In this document: positions 1 through 11,838 of the stretch, piece after piece
Position numbering within the stretch: position 1 is the first letter of the stretch
Layout: every line of letters begins with the position of its first letter
Assembly (NCBI GenBank): GCA_944739405.2
Contig: OX123187.2
Coordinates: 79,468,450 to 79,532,449, forward strand
Origin: Euclidia mi
Lineage: Eukaryota; Arthropoda; Insecta; Lepidoptera; Erebidae
DNA: 64,000 bases
Direction of reading: 5' to 3'
Notes under the pieces: model-generated
Told to the model about the DNA's origin: nothing
Database searches by the model: none
What the model saw: the letters and a program-made list of their open reading frames with translations, nothing else
Position numbers and translations under genes: made by a program

Positions 1-445
1 GTTAGACTAGAAAGCGGACCCCAGATTGAAACTGGGATAACGCTCAGAGGATGATGAATCAGCGTGCCGAAAATCTCAAAAACAATACCCATATAGATTG
101 TATCCTTTTCGTATGACCATTTTACTATTTTTGTCTAGCCCCTAAAAGTTGTGGCGTAATTTTATATAGCCTATAGCCTTTCGGAATAATTGGGCTATCA
201 TGGGCAATAACAATTTTTAAAATCCGACTGCTAGTTCCTGAGATTAGCCGACATTATCTTTTAGCCTTTTTAGCCTTTTGCCCGGCCGCAAAGGGCCGAA
301 GCGTTATGTTATATAGCCTATAACCTTCCGAAATAACTGGGCTATCGTATACAAAAATAATTTTCCAGATCCGACCGGTAGTTCCTGAGATTAGCGCGTT
401 CAAACAAACAAACAAACAAACTCTTCCGCTTTATTATATTAGTAT
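1..445 (+). mobile_element. LINE 3' end: ORF tail plus 3' UTR
   Basis: The first ~50 bases read as the last residues of an endonuclease/RT polyprotein (KADPRLKLG then stop), the usual end of RTE-like LINE ORFs, followed by a GAT-rich stretch. The 3' UTR holds two diverged copies of a ~90-bp segment, at about 152-246 and 308-394, each starting with a 'tatagcctata' motif and ending 'gttcctgagattag'. It closes with a CAAA tandem run at 401-420 and a short AT-rich end. I recognise this tail from lepidopteran RTE-like LINEs, from memory only. The element is cut by the window edge, so its 5' part is not visible. Confidence 0.6.
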
Positions 446-650
446 AGGTATAGATTAGATTGATGATCGTGGCCCACTGTCACTATTTGCGCACTGAATG
501 TCGGTATTTTAATATTTAAATTAAGATGTTCTTGAAGTTGTTTTAGAAATGAAACTTGATTTATAGTTCACATGTTAGGTTTTTCAGCACTGTTATTAGT
601 CTTTAGGTTTTGTTTTTATAGACTTATAAGATTTGGGGCGTTCGGTACAC

Positions 651-1495
651 TTATTTATCACTTTTATGAATTAAAACGAGGAGGCACTCTAAAACACGAC
701 CGTTCGTTACGACGTCACGGAGGGAGGGGTAACTAGAACAAAACTCTAACAGGCGTTGACCATTGTCATTCATTTTACCTATGCCATGGTTACCGAGGCA
801 GTCAGGCCAAGCAGTCGTGTCTTGGCCAACTCTAGCATTAAAATAACCAAGGATATAAAGATGATCGCTTGGTCGCACATTATGAAAGGTCTGTTCTAGG
901 AGGGTATAAAATTGGTCTTTAGCCTCATCGGGGGCTAGTAGTGTCGGGGCGTAGGCGGAGATTAAAGTAACAAAGCCGCATTTACTTGTCATACGTAATG
1001 TCATTATTCACTCCGAGATTCCCTGAGGCGTTTCTATTGAAGGCAGGAGATTATTAGGCACATCGAAGCCAACCCCATACTCCCGATTGGCCGTGTGTAC
1101 TTTGCCTTTCCAGAAAAAGGTGTAGTTTTGCTCGCGTATAGAACCTTCATCGGGGAGCCTTGTCCCTAGGAGAGCTGAGATGGCAACATTAAGCCGTTTT
1201 AATTCCCCATCTATGACGGCTGTTTTGCGCAGCTTCTTTGGCGCAACCAGAGCCTCCGCAGGTGTCCGGAAGGCCTGTCCTCATGGTGCGGACATTCCAT
1301 GTCACTAGGCGCATGGTGAGTGGTAGAATTATTTTTTATGGGTATTTTTCGTATTGCCAGGTGTGTTAAAATATCGGCACCAATCGTCTAGCAAAGCTAT
1401 TGTTGCCTATACCGGGACGGAACAGCACCTTATTGGCCGGGGGCTGCCCGGCTTAAGCGGGCGGTAGCTGTACAATGGGCCTACGATGAACCCTC
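651..1495 (-). pseudogene. LINE endonuclease (APE-type) 5' fragment
   Basis: Minus-strand reading gives the start of an AP-endonuclease-like domain. From about 1320 it runs MRLVTWNVRTM, the typical N-terminal motif with the catalytic Asn, then through a stop near 1005 into a 117-residue open stretch. That stretch has ISAYAP and GYFNARVG, the D-x-N motif with Asp replaced by Tyr. The protein resembles those often named 'craniofacial development protein 2-like', which are really LINE endonucleases. The GC-richer 1340-1495 upstream looks like its 5' UTR. The RT part is absent, so only the 5' end remains, the reverse of usual LINE truncation, which suggests later deletion or rearrangement. Not functional. 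Confidence 0.7.
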
Positions 1496-1499
1496 TCAC

Positions 1500-2150
1500 T
1501 GTCAAGAGTGCAACGCAAATTCCTTAGATCGATGCACTATAGGTGCTGCCACAATTTCCCAACCAATTTCCGAACCTATAAAAATCTTCTTGATAAATAC
1601 AATCTAATGAGCCTGAAGTCTAGACGTTTATATCTAGAAATTATGTTTCTTCGACGACTTCAACTTATGCTATAACAGGTATAATGTAAATGTACTGAAA
1701 TTACTAATAATATAATTATGCTACTGTGTCCCAAGAACTGTTATTAGACGAGAGGTGCGCGCACGTCCTCATTTTGCTGTGTCCTATTGCCGCACCAATG
1801 CTGGTCTGTGGGCACCTCTACGTTGCTTGTGCAAAAACTATAATGACTTTTGTTCCGAAACTACAGAATTAGATTTATTCTCAGTGTCAGTAAATAGATT
1901 TCGTTCTACTTTGTTAAATAAACTTAAGGATTCCGATGGATAGTTATTTGAACAGTCTTGTAGTCTTAGTCGCATAGATTGTTCATTAGTATAGTATGGT
2001 TTAGTATAGTATAATATAGTCATATGAATTGTATATGCTGTGGCTAACGGTGTGGGTTTCACATTTATAATAATATCTTTTTTTACATTATGTGCGCAGA
2101 TCTAATGTGTTACTGTTTGTTTGTCCCAAATAAATAAATAAATAAATAGA
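1500..2150 (+). pseudogene. LINE reverse transcriptase C-terminal remnant
   Basis: One plus-strand frame carries the C-terminal region of a Jockey/CR1-like polyprotein. RVQRKFLRS begins near 1506, then LRRLQLML. After several stop codons near 1675-1700 the same frame resumes with RTVIRREVRAR and YCRTNAGLWAPL, and ends at about 1943. These match the region after the RT domain where such ORFs end with a hydrophobic 'APL..C..YN' motif. An (ATAA)n tail at 2128-2149 marks the 3' end. The copy is 5'-truncated and inactive, and abuts the inverted endonuclease fragment at about 1500. The clade is not certain. Confidence 0.6.
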
Positions 2151-3219
2151 CCCCTGGCGCCCGCACTTACGTTCATATGCGCAGACTTATCACCGGTAAA
2201 CTGCCACTCTTCGTGTTGTTATCCGCGCAGCAGAGCTGCTACGGGTGAAGAACACTCTCCACAGACGTTGTATCGCCTGGGACAACTTAAGGAAATGTAG
2301 GTTTGCCCAGAGCCTACGCCACACACTCGACCGCACTGGCTGAGCCTGCAGGAACGACAAGTCGATACGTGCAGAGCCAGATTGGTTGCAGGAGACTGCC
2401 ACTTATTTCAGGTTATACCCTACTTGTGCCGAACGGAGCCTGCTATTCCGGGTTTGTTCGAGTTTTTCCTCTCTAGATAGGTTGCGGACCAACGCTAACG
2501 AAGCCTATGCCCCCGAACTGGAAAGATAAACTTAATTTAAAATAAGGAGAAACGTAATTCTTGAAGTGTAGCTTTATTGAAATGAATTGGTTGTATCTAA
2601 AATTCACATGTATCTTAGGAATGTTGTTTATAGAAAACTAGTAAACAACAGACCAAACAATCGAGATAACAGAACGAAAATAGATTATAATATTGTGTTG
2701 CCTTAATCATAGGCTGCTAAAACATGCGTTATAAAATTATATATCATTTTGCTGCATGAAAGTTACACATAAACTAGACTCAAAATAGCATCACTGACTA
2801 AAGATAATAAGCAATAAACAAACAAAAAATTAGCAATTTTTGTTAGCAATTTTGTTCTTCTCATTTTTTATATTTAAAATAATGATGTATCAGCAATAAT
2901 ACATCAACGAATCCTTTCCGGCCGGCTTCACTTTGCAACACACCCTAATTTCCCCTCGTTCCAAAAATGATGTTCTTTTTTTATTATTTGGTTAACCAAC
3001 AATTGATTACACTGATACATTAATTATTACTAACAATAGGCAAAATTTCCTAGTGTAACAATTAATTATAGGTTAACACCACATGCACAAGTTACTGAGG
3101 AAAATTTTCTTCACTAACAAAATAAAATATAAAAGCGAGATTCTTAAATTGTGACGATGCCAAAATGTTATGAAATAAATATATTTACGATTAATAACAT
3201 TAAGGTGAATGATTTAATG
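2151..3219. other. No gene recognised
   Basis: 2151-2520 is moderately GC-rich with a short open stretch on each strand, and no family was recognised; it may be a repeat end. 2530-3219 is AT-rich and nothing is seen in it. Confidence 0.3.
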
Positions 3220-3338
3220 AAAACATTAAAATGAAAATAAAACATCACAATTAAAATAGAACATTAAAATTAAAATACAACATAAAAATTAAACATTAAA
3301 ATAAAACATTCAAATTAAAACATTTAAATTAAAACATA
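3220..3338. repeat. A/T-rich degenerate tandem repeat
   Basis: An imperfect array of a ~13-17-base unit of the form 'aaacattaaaatt', about eight copies, directly beside the 3' end of the minus-strand LINE. It may have grown out of the LINE's A-rich tail. Confidence 0.6.
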
Positions 3339-4723
3339 TTTTTTTTTTCCAGACGCAAGATGTGGTTTGCATAATGTGGTCTCCATACAGCACTGCAATA
3401 TTCCAGGATGCTCCTCACTAGGTTATTGTACAATAAGATTTTGGTTTTACTATGAAATTCCCTGGTATTTCGCAGTACAAACCCTAACATTCTTGATGCT
3501 CTCTTAACGATGTTTTCAATATGTGGTATAAAAGTGATTTTTTTATCAAATATTACCCCAAGATCTCGGATTGTTTCATGTTCTTGAATTTTTTGGTTAC
3601 CTATGAAATAGCATGAGTCCACAGTAAGGTGCTTGCGAGAAAATTTGACATGGTTACATTTTTTTGCGTTGAGCTCCATTTTATTATTATTACACCATTC
3701 GATTACCCGGTTCAAATCTTCTTGCTAAAAAATTGAATCTTGCACGGATTCAATGTCCCTTAAAAACTTTAAATCGTCAGCATATAAAAAGTAATCAGAG
3801 TAATGAAGACAGCTCGGCAGATCATTTATAAATATATTAAAACCGAAATATTGTGAACCTTGTGGGGCACCTGAAGTGATGTCAAAATTGGAGGACTGGA
3901 AACCGTTTACCGCGACATAGAACAGACGATGCGATAAATATGATTTGAACCAATCCAATAAAGGTCCAGTGATGCCATATGCCGATAGCTTATAAATCAG
4001 TATGGAATGAGAAATTCTATCGAAAGCCTTGCTAAAATCGGTATAAATTACATCATACTGTTTCTTTGCGTCTAAAGTTTGCATAACTGATTCAGTAAAT
4101 GTTAGCAGATTTGTAGCCGTGGATCTCGATGCAATAAATCCGTGTTGTCGCTGATCGATGTATGGCTTAAAGTGGCGTTGAGGATACGGACACACCATGG
4201 ACTTGAAAATTTTAGCGAAAGTTGACAATATATTTAGGGCCTATAATTACTTATTACATTTTTCTGGTTGGACTTATAGACAGGAATGACCCGAGCCCTC
4301 CTCCATTCTAATGGGAACACACCTGAAGCTAGTGATGCATTACATATTTTTAGTAAAGGCGTCACTAAGGCAGACGCGCATGCCGAGATAAAGACAGGCG
4401 GAATACCGTCAGGACCAGCTACTTTACATTCGTCCAAAGTCTGCATCTTCCTAAGCAAAATTTCGTAGTCTTATGTTGGGTATGTAAGGCATTGGCTATT
4501 ATTTTTCATTGAACTTAGGAAGCTACAGTCATGTTTAAAGTTCGTGTCAACGTCGCGTCTATAGATAGACGCCATATAGTTCGCAAAGAGTTCGCAAATA
4601 GCAGAGCCATCAGAAGCGGCAGTCCGTCCGTCGGTCATGCTCTTTGGGTAGACACTAGTACCACCACGCTTTGCTTGAAGATGCGTCCAAAATAGTTTGG
4701 GATTTTTAGTTAATTCCGTTTCT
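3339..4723 (-). pseudogene. Jockey/CR1-like LINE RT, main piece
   Basis: Minus-strand RT domain of a non-LTR retrotransposon. In order it shows KNPKLFW, GPDGIPP, an RVIPVYKS-type motif, QHGF (fingers), DFSKAFDR (first catalytic Asp), GAPQGSQ (normally VPQGS) and YADDLK (catalytic YADD, about 3772-3790). DLGVIFD and the thumb region ILEYCSAVW follow. Stops near 4462 and 3717 and a frameshift near 4230 break the frame, so it is dead. The upstream end is not lost: it continues on the far side of the RTE insertion at 8044-8225. It is a target for later insertions, not an active element. Confidence 0.85.
4708..4723. repeat. Target-site duplication, left copy
   Basis: agttaattccgtttct here is identical to 8028-8043. 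The two copies bracket the RTE insertion. Removing the insert with one copy restores the host LINE reading frame (IKHIETELTKNPKLFW). Confidence 0.92.
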
Positions 4724-7700
4724 TTTAAGGGTTTTTTCAATTAAGGGGTATGTAAGGGGTATGGAACTAACATCTTTGCCATCCCAAATGTCAACCTCAC
4801 CTGCTCGTGGTACACCCTGCTGACCAACGGACGAGGCTCTGGCGACCGGAGTTCTGGCGGAATAACCAGACAACCGCTATGTACAGGAGAAAATTTCTGT
4901 ACCCGGAACTATCAGCAATCCTGGGGGTTTCCCTACCTCAAACGGTAGGTTTTTGTACGTCAGATGGCAATCGGTACTAAATTAATAAACCCAAACAATT
5001 CGCCAAATTGATAAGAACGAAAATGGACAGGTTACATAACACTTTAAGGATAACGGATAGGGCGTCGCCGCGAAACGACGCGCAGACATATCGCCCTACA
5101 TCTGCGAACAGTGTGCAAGGGCTACCGAGTCACGGACGGGCTCGGCTAACGACGTTAGTCCCAAATTGTAACTCAAAAGTCCGCTTCGCTACCTTGAATG
5201 TTGGAACATTAACGGGGAAGACTAAAGAACTTGCTTCACTCTTCAAACGTAGAAAGGTAGATTTCGCATGCCTTCAAGAAACAAGATGGACTGGTGCAAA
5301 AGCCCGTAACATCGGAGAGGGTTATAAACTTATGTATGTAGGAGCTAAGCATGGGAGAAACGGTGTAGCAATCGCTGTCAGTGCCGAACATCTCGATAAC
5401 ATCTTAGAGGTAAATCGAATTGACGATAGGCTAATGTCTCTAAAAGCTCTTGTTGAAGGAGAAGTTTTAAATGTAATTTCAGCTTATGCTCCTCAGGCGG
5501 GATGTAGCAGAGCCGATAAAGACGCATTTTGGACAACTCTGGAAGACCATCTACAACAAATACCCTCAAAAGAAATGATACTGCTGGGAGGGGACTTAAA
5601 TGGTCACATAGGGGATAAAAACAATGCTTTTAAAAGAGTGCACGGAGGTCACGGATATGGCACTATAAACAAAGGAGGGGAAGTTATTCTTTCTACAGCT
5701 GCAGCATTCGATCTTGCTATAACTAATTCTTTCTTTGCCAAAAAGCCAGAACACATAATTACATACAAAAGCGGACGAACATCATCGCAGATCGACTATT
5801 TATTAGTAAATCGAGCTTACATTGGCCGGGTAACAAATTGCAAGGTCATCCCGGGTGAATGCGCTGTTACTCAACATCGTATCGTTGTAATGGATATGCT
5901 TTTTAAGAAAACATCTAAAACGAAAACATCTCAGACGCCAGAAATAACCAAATGGTGGAACCTAAAAGGAGACAACATTCCCAAATTTTGCAACCACTTA
6001 CACAACTTAAAAGTTGATACTGATTCGGACGTTGACACTGTATGGAATTATCTCAGCAAATCCATTCTAAAAGCCGCTTATATTACTCTTGGTCGTACAA
6101 AGGGTGGTACAATAAATTACAGAGAGTCTTGGTGGTGGACAGAAGCAGTGAAAAATGCAATTCAAAGAAAGAATGATGCCTTTAGGACCTGGCAGTCTAC
6201 CCAAACTTCTGAAGACCAGGCAGAATATAAAAGAGTTAAGAAGGAGACCAAAAAAATTATAGCAGTGGAACGCGCAAATTCCCAAAAAACTATGTACGAG
6301 CAATTAGAGACCAAAGAAGGTCAAAAATGTATTTACAAGCTCGCAAAGCAACGTTGTCAGAGCACAAAGGATCCCGCTAGATGTAAAACCGTTAAAGGCC
6401 CAAATGGTGAGCTGCTGTACAAAGATAAAGATGTCCTATCAGCCTGGCATCAGTATTATCGACAGCTACTCAACCCTACCCAAGCTGCTCCCCAGCTCGA
6501 AAACACCGGTAGGAACATGGGACTTATACCTCCAATACATCCCAGTGAGGTCAAAATGGCGCTAAAAAAGATGGCCAACAACAAAGCCATAGGGCCTGAC
6601 GGTATTCCAGTCGAAGCTTGGAAGTGCCTTCGCGAACAAGGAGTCGTACTGCTTACCGACCTCTTCAACTGTGTGTTGCTCTCCTCCAAAATGCCAGAGG
6701 CATGGAGATTGAGCACCATAGTTCCAATTTATAAGGGGAAGGGCAGCAAATACGAATGTAATAACTATCGCGGAATCAAGCTGTTAAGCCATACCATGAA
6801 GCTATTTGAAAGAGTGATTGACAGTCGCTTAAGATCAGAATGTTCGCTGTCCAAAAATCACTATGGCTTTGCACCGGGCTTATCTACTACCGATCCTATG
6901 TTTGCTCTAAACACGATCGCTGAAGAGTACAGAGCGAAACTTCGACCATTGTATGTCGCATTCTTGGACATGGAAAAGGCATTTGATCGTGTACCAAGGG
7001 ATACGATTTGGTGGAGTCTTCGCATGAAGAACGTCCCCGAACATTATATTAACATCATAGCCGACATGTACAGGGGTGCGAGATCAATGGTACGAACAGT
7101 AGTGGGTCAGACTAAACCAATAGCGGTTGCAGAAGGTGTGCATCAAGGCTCAGTACTGAGTCCCTTCCTGTTTTGCTTGGTATTAGACGCACTCACTGAA
7201 GCAGCACAGTCTTCAGCCTCGTGGACTTTCATCTACGCAGACGACGTTGCTATCTGCACCGAGAGCCGCGCAGAGTTGCAAGAGGCGCTTCTGTCGTGGA
7301 AACATCAGTTACAGGCCGGTGGCCTAGTGTTGAGTGTTGCAAAGACCCAGTACATGTCTTTTAATGACCCAGATCCAGATAACAATAGTCCGATTCCTAT
7401 CGACGGCCAACTTGTAACCATGTGCGATGAATACAAGTATCTTGGTTATATGATGCACAGATTTGGGCATTTAGAATGCAATATCCAGCACAGAATAGCC
7501 GCAGCGTGGCTTAAGTGGCGAGAAGTGACTGGTGTTACCTGCGATAAGAGGATGCCTGTCAAACTCAAGGGTTTGATCTATAAGACCATAATAAGGCCAG
7601 TTCTTTTGTATGGCAGCGAAACATGGGCTGTAACCCAAAAGAGCGTGCATACCATCCAAGTTGCTGAAATGAAGATGCTAAGATGGATGTGCGGCGTAAC

Positions 7701-8027
7701 CAGGCTCGATAAAATCCGCAACGAGTACGTGCGAGGAAGCCTTGGTGTACGCGACATCGCCGAAAAAATGCAGGAAAGTAGGCTGAGATGGTATGGTCAT
7801 GTGAAAAGGAGGCCACCAGACTACGTCGGCAATTTGGCACTACAGCTCGACCTCCCTGGTCGGAGACCTAGAGGACGACCCAAAACAAGGTGGCGAGATG
7901 TAGTACTCAAGGACAAGAGGGAATGCAAGGTCACTGATGATGATGTCATGGATAGAGCGAAGTGGAAGCGTAACGTGAAGAAAGCTGACCCCACCACCAT
8001 GTGGGATTTATAGCTAGGAAGAGAGAG
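4724..8027 (+). mobile_element. Near full-length RTE-type LINE insertion
   Basis: A 3.3-kb non-LTR retrotransposon with a ~300-bp 5' leader, one long ORF, an extremely short 3' UTR (14 bp after the stop at 8013) and a (GA)n tail. Short 3' UTRs and simple-repeat tails are known for the RTE clade. It sits inside the coding part of an older LINE and is flanked by a perfect 16-bp duplication. The duplication identity and open ORF suggest a young insertion. The leader begins with a small tandem 'aaggggtatg' repeat at 4743-4762. Whether the leader is complete is unknown. Confidence 0.9.
5023..8013 (+). CDS. RTE endonuclease-reverse transcriptase, intact ORF
   Basis: A single polyprotein of 996 residues from the ATG at 5023; the frame is open from the in-frame TTG at 5008, but ATG is preferred. 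Residues ~55-290 are an AP-type endonuclease: LNVGTL (Asn ~59), QETR (Glu ~86), GGDLNGHIG (Asp ~191), QIDYLL (Asp ~258) and a terminal His in TQHR (~285; the family usually has SDH). RT spans ~490-800 with GPDGIPVEAW, LDMEKAFDRV, EGVHQGSVLSP and YADD (~738). The C-terminus has RWYGHVKRR and RGRPKTRWRDV, typical of RTE-like proteins. Length is normal for the clade and no frameshift or stop was seen. It would act by target-primed reverse transcription. Activity is inferred only from intactness. Confidence 0.92.
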   Translation: MDRLHNTLRITDRASPRNDAQTYRPTSANSVQGLPSHGRARLTTLVPNCNSKVRFATLNVGTLTGKTKELASLFKRRKVDFACLQETRWTGAKARNIGEGYKLMYVGAKHGRNGVAIAVSAEHLDNILEVNRIDDRLMSLKALVEGEVLNVISAYAPQAGCSRADKDAFWTTLEDHLQQIPSKEMILLGGDLNGHIGDKNNAFKRVHGGHGYGTINKGGEVILSTAAAFDLAITNSFFAKKPEHIITYKSGRTSSQIDYLLVNRAYIGRVTNCKVIPGECAVTQHRIVVMDMLFKKTSKTKTSQTPEITKWWNLKGDNIPKFCNHLHNLKVDTDSDVDTVWNYLSKSILKAAYITLGRTKGGTINYRESWWWTEAVKNAIQRKNDAFRTWQSTQTSEDQAEYKRVKKETKKIIAVERANSQKTMYEQLETKEGQKCIYKLAKQRCQSTKDPARCKTVKGPNGELLYKDKDVLSAWHQYYRQLLNPTQAAPQLENTGRNMGLIPPIHPSEVKMALKKMANNKAIGPDGIPVEAWKCLREQGVVLLTDLFNCVLLSSKMPEAWRLSTIVPIYKGKGSKYECNNYRGIKLLSHTMKLFERVIDSRLRSECSLSKNHYGFAPGLSTTDPMFALNTIAEEYRAKLRPLYVAFLDMEKAFDRVPRDTIWWSLRMKNVPEHYINIIADMYRGARSMVRTVVGQTKPIAVAEGVHQGSVLSPFLFCLVLDALTEAAQSSASWTFIYADDVAICTESRAELQEALLSWKHQLQAGGLVLSVAKTQYMSFNDPDPDNNSPIPIDGQLVTMCDEYKYLGYMMHRFGHLECNIQHRIAAAWLKWREVTGVTCDKRMPVKLKGLIYKTIIRPVLLYGSETWAVTQKSVHTIQVAEMKMLRWMCGVTRLDKIRNEYVRGSLGVRDIAEKMQESRLRWYGHVKRRPPDYVGNLALQLDLPGRRPRGRPKTRWRDVVLKDKRECKVTDDDVMDRAKWKRNVKKADPTTMWDL

Positions 8028-8043
8028 AGTTAATTCCGTTTCT
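8028..8043. repeat. Target-site duplication, right copy
   Basis: Identical to 4708-4723 over 16 bases and directly after the (GA)n tail of the RTE element. Confidence 0.92.
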
Positions 8044-8225
8044 ATATGTTTTATGTAGCCATTATTCAAGTCTTTAGCCAACATTTGACATCTTTTAGTC
8101 ACCAGTTTTAACTCTAATTCATCCATAGGGTTTTTATATTTTTTATGACGCAATCTAATTCTGTTTTTCTTCTTTTAGAGCTCTTATAAGAGATTTATTA
8201 AACCCAGAGCGGATAACGATTACTT
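8044..8225 (-). pseudogene. Jockey/CR1-like LINE, upstream piece
   Basis: The minus strand reads SLIRALKEE, then LRHKKYKNPMDELELK and NNGYIKHIE, the basic linker between endonuclease and RT in Jockey/CR1-type proteins. It joins in frame to the piece ending at 4723 once the RTE insert is removed. No endonuclease domain is recognisable further upstream. Confidence 0.75.
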
Positions 8226-9684
8226 GTTATCCTACGACTTGGCACATATTTTTGTATCTGGGGGCACGGTAGGGCCCCCACCAAGTCGAGCAAAAAAGTA
8301 GCACGGCCGTACCATCCTTTTCTCGAAGCAATTCAGGCCATTTTCGACTCCCTATAACTTCATTGTGGATAAAACTAGAAGCCTGATTTTTTGTTACCAT
8401 GCAGGCATAGCATAACCATGGTGTATTTTAAATTTCATTCAATTTGAACCAGTAGTTTAAGAATTATAACGAGTCAAAATTCTTAATTTTGTCACTCACT
8501 GACCGATCATCAAAAGTCTAAGGCTCTTCTAGCAGACATAGAAGCCTCAAAGGAGATGTACCATTTGGCCATACATTATGGGCCTGGCACGGCCAAACAC
8601 GACACCATGTGTGTTTTGAAGATAAATGACTACTCTATTAACCTGTATATTTTCTTTTTAAATAACTTTTGGTGGAAATAAGATACGAGATATTTGAAAT
8701 GGAAATTATTCCACAACTAAATATAGCTCAAAATTGAATTTTAACATAAATATAATACCTAGATGTAAATAAAGGTATGTCTTTGCGTCATAAAGATCAA
8801 AAACTACATAAAGAGAGGCCAATAATAATGAATAATCACCTGTGTACCAGGGAACCTCGTACTATGTATACTCGTCCAAAAAAACTAACCACAATCACAA
8901 ACACCGCTGCATATTCTTAGCATGAGTAGAAGGTACTGATCATTATTATCGAATTTATATTCAATTACATTACATTAAAACCGTACGAAAACACCAATAA
9001 ATCAGAGCAAAATATTCACGATGCGCAGTAGCAACACGAATGACATAACAGATAAAAATGTGTTGCAAATGGTTTGAAAAAATATTTCTACTATCGATTA
9101 AAAAACAAAACGATTTTTACCGATTAATAATTATGGAATATATAATAAGTTATATATTTCTTGATTCTTTTTAAAAATATACTTATAAAGTAAATAAAAT
9201 ATATTGTTTTCTAATATAATAATAAAAATATTATTTCCTTAAAACAATTTCTGCCTACCATACTTCATTTTACTTTTAATGCTGGCAACATAAGACATTC
9301 ATACGCTATTACCATAGCCTATTCAAAATAATAATCTTTAAAAACTAAATTCTTTCACCGAGACTGTAGCAAGAAACGAAAACGATGTATAAATTTTAAA
9401 AATTATATGTTTAATTTCAACGATTCACAACTTTCTGGCCGCTACAGGCCGTATTTGGTATTTCTCCTTTAGAATACAATTAGTGTTTAATATATAAATC
9501 AAGGAAAAACTAAAATATTAATCAATTTCTGACCAGTTTTCGAAATACATTAACTGCATAAATAACTTTGTAATCCAATATAAATATATAGGATTACAAA
9601 ATTAAATTTGCACTTAGAGCTTTAATTAAAAAAATTCGATGTTAGTGTACAAGAAGTAGAAAAAAATAACAAAAAGAAATGAGA
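8226..9684. other. No gene; small GC-rich stem-loop at 8236-8289
   Basis: 8236-8289 can fold: cgacttgg pairs with ccaagtcg, enclosing a gggggc/gccccc pair. The rest is AT-rich, with no coding region or repeat family that I recognise. Confidence 0.35.
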
Positions 9685-9867
9685 TCCCATAAAAACAATA
9701 CTTGTCAAAAATACCAAGTCTCGCGATCGTAAAAAGTTGTGAGATCTATGTAATACCAAGTCGGTTAATTAAAAATATTGAATGTTTCACATAAATATAT
9801 TGACTTGGCAATCGCATAAAACAATCCAATTTATATATGTATTACTTATGAGATATATTGTGTTTTC

Positions 9868-11838
9868 ATGCGAGGGCCGAGTCAACCTATTTATTTAAAA
9901 CATTCAATATTTTGTACTATATATACTCGTTACAGAAACTACTGCAATAACCTACTGCGTAAGTTGAAGAATGAGTATGAAAATAAAACAATAACTAGCA
10001 ATACAAACAACCCAAAACGAATGTGGAAGGCCATTAAAAGTGTTTGCCACCTCTCCCAAAACAAAAAAGAACCTACAGAACTTTTAACACTTCCCGGTAG
10101 TTCAGGCCCCAAACATTCATTAGACATTTGCAATGCTTATTTTTCAACAGCAGGTCAAAAACTGGCTAATAACATATAACAGAATTTACATCAGACTGAA
10201 GAAACCCTTGCAGCTAGTGTTTCCAATAACCTATTAACACACTCTTTCTTTCTGTTGCCTACTAATGTATTCGAGGTTGAGAGTCTTATACTTTCCTTAC
10301 GAAATGATAAAGCCCCAGGTGTTGACGGTTTGACAAATGTTCTACTGAAACAAATCAAAGACAGCATTATACCACCACTCACTGAAATATATAATCGCAG
10401 TCTAGCTTTAGGTATTTTTCCTAAAGTATGGAAACGTGCCTCTGTCACCCCTATTTATAAAGGTAGCGGCCCTACCGATTCAATTAATAGTTATCGCCCC
10501 ATCTCTCTTCTGACTATTTTTTCGAAACTGCTAGAGAAAATAGTTAACAACAGGCTGATAAAATATATTGAAAGCAATAACCTCATCTCCGATAGGCAGT
10601 TCGGGCTTAGGAGAGGAAAATCCACAGATGACGCTGTCCATTTACTTACGTCCACAGTTGCAGGTTATCTTGATAAAAATAGGTGCAGTATAGGTGTATT
10701 TTTAGATTTAGCGAAAGCTTTTGACACCATGTCGATTCCTATACTATTGCAAAAGCTAGATAGGCAATTTGGTATCAGGGGTACAGCACTCGATTGGTTC
10801 AAAAGTTATCTGTTGGAAAGAACTCAAGCTGTTAGATTAAATAACTATGACAGCGGACTATGTACAACAACTTTTGGCGTCCCGCAGGGCAGTATTCTTG
10901 GGCCTACTTTATTTATAATTTACATGAATGAAATCCATGTTGGCATTCATAAAGATATTATTTGTTATGCAGATGACACAGTAATGATTTACAAAGGTAA
11001 AAATTTAGGTTCGTCATGGAATGAGGCCTTTCACAATGCCGAACTTGGCATGAAGCAAATAATGAACTGGTTTCAGAATAACTTGTTGACTCTGAATGCA
11101 GAAAAAACACGTTATATCTGTTTCCATAAGACTGCTGCCTCAGCACCAAACGCCACGCTCAGTATTAAGCTACATAAGTGTCTGACGGGGGAACTCTGTG
11201 ATTGTCGAGACTTAAATAAAACTCAAACTATTAAGTATCTAGGTATAATGATACACCAAAATCTTACCTTTAGGGCACATATTTCCTTCTTGTCAAATCG
11301 AGTTCGTAAATCAGCAAATATCGTTAGACTACTTCGACCATCAACTCCAGTACATATTTTGAAAACAATATACTTTGCGATATGCCAGTCATTAATAACA
11401 TACGGTATCAGTTCCTGGGGCAGTGCTGGAAAATCTTTCATGATACAGATAGAAATAGCACAAAGATCTGTTCTTAAGACGATGCTCAAAAAGCCATTTA
11501 GATACGCCACGAAAAATCTTTACAACGATTGTAAGCTACTTAACGTGCGCCAATTATTCATATTAAAAACATGCACAAATCTACATCGAACAGTTGTGAA
11601 ATCTGCAACGTATCCAAAACTTTTACAACGACGGGTATTTCGAATTGAGGTACCTTCAGTCAAGACGTCCTTCGCAGGACGCTTTAGTCCCTTTATTGAG
11701 CGCTACTTATATAATAAAGTGGTCAATTACTGTGACATTAAACGTTGCTCGACTACGGAAGCAAAGCCCAAAATCATGAGGTGGCTACTATCATTATCAT
11801 ATGATGCAACTGATAAGCTTTTCGTTCATTTGTGCTGA
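9868..11838 (+). pseudogene. 5'-truncated CR1/Jockey-like LINE RT, one stop
   Basis: One plus-strand frame runs from about 9868 to 11838 with a single TAA at 10177. The linker (RYRNYCNNLLRKLKNEY) is followed by RT motifs: APGVDGLTNVLL, YRPISLLTIFSKLLE, RQFGLRRGKSTDDAV, LDLAKAFDT, GVPQGSILGPTLF and the catalytic YADDT at 10964-10978. The thumb region follows (YGISSWGSA) and the ORF ends with KLFVHLC. The endonuclease is missing, as expected for 5' truncation during target-primed reverse transcription. The 3' UTR seems to run to about 12130. The near-open frame suggests moderate age. Not functional as it stands. Confidence 0.85.

Noticed and set aside
5378..8153. Several 60-110-codon antisense ORFs over the RTE element
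   Set aside because: Shadows of the long plus-strand ORF; the one reaching 8153 is real only beyond 8044, where it is the split host LINE.
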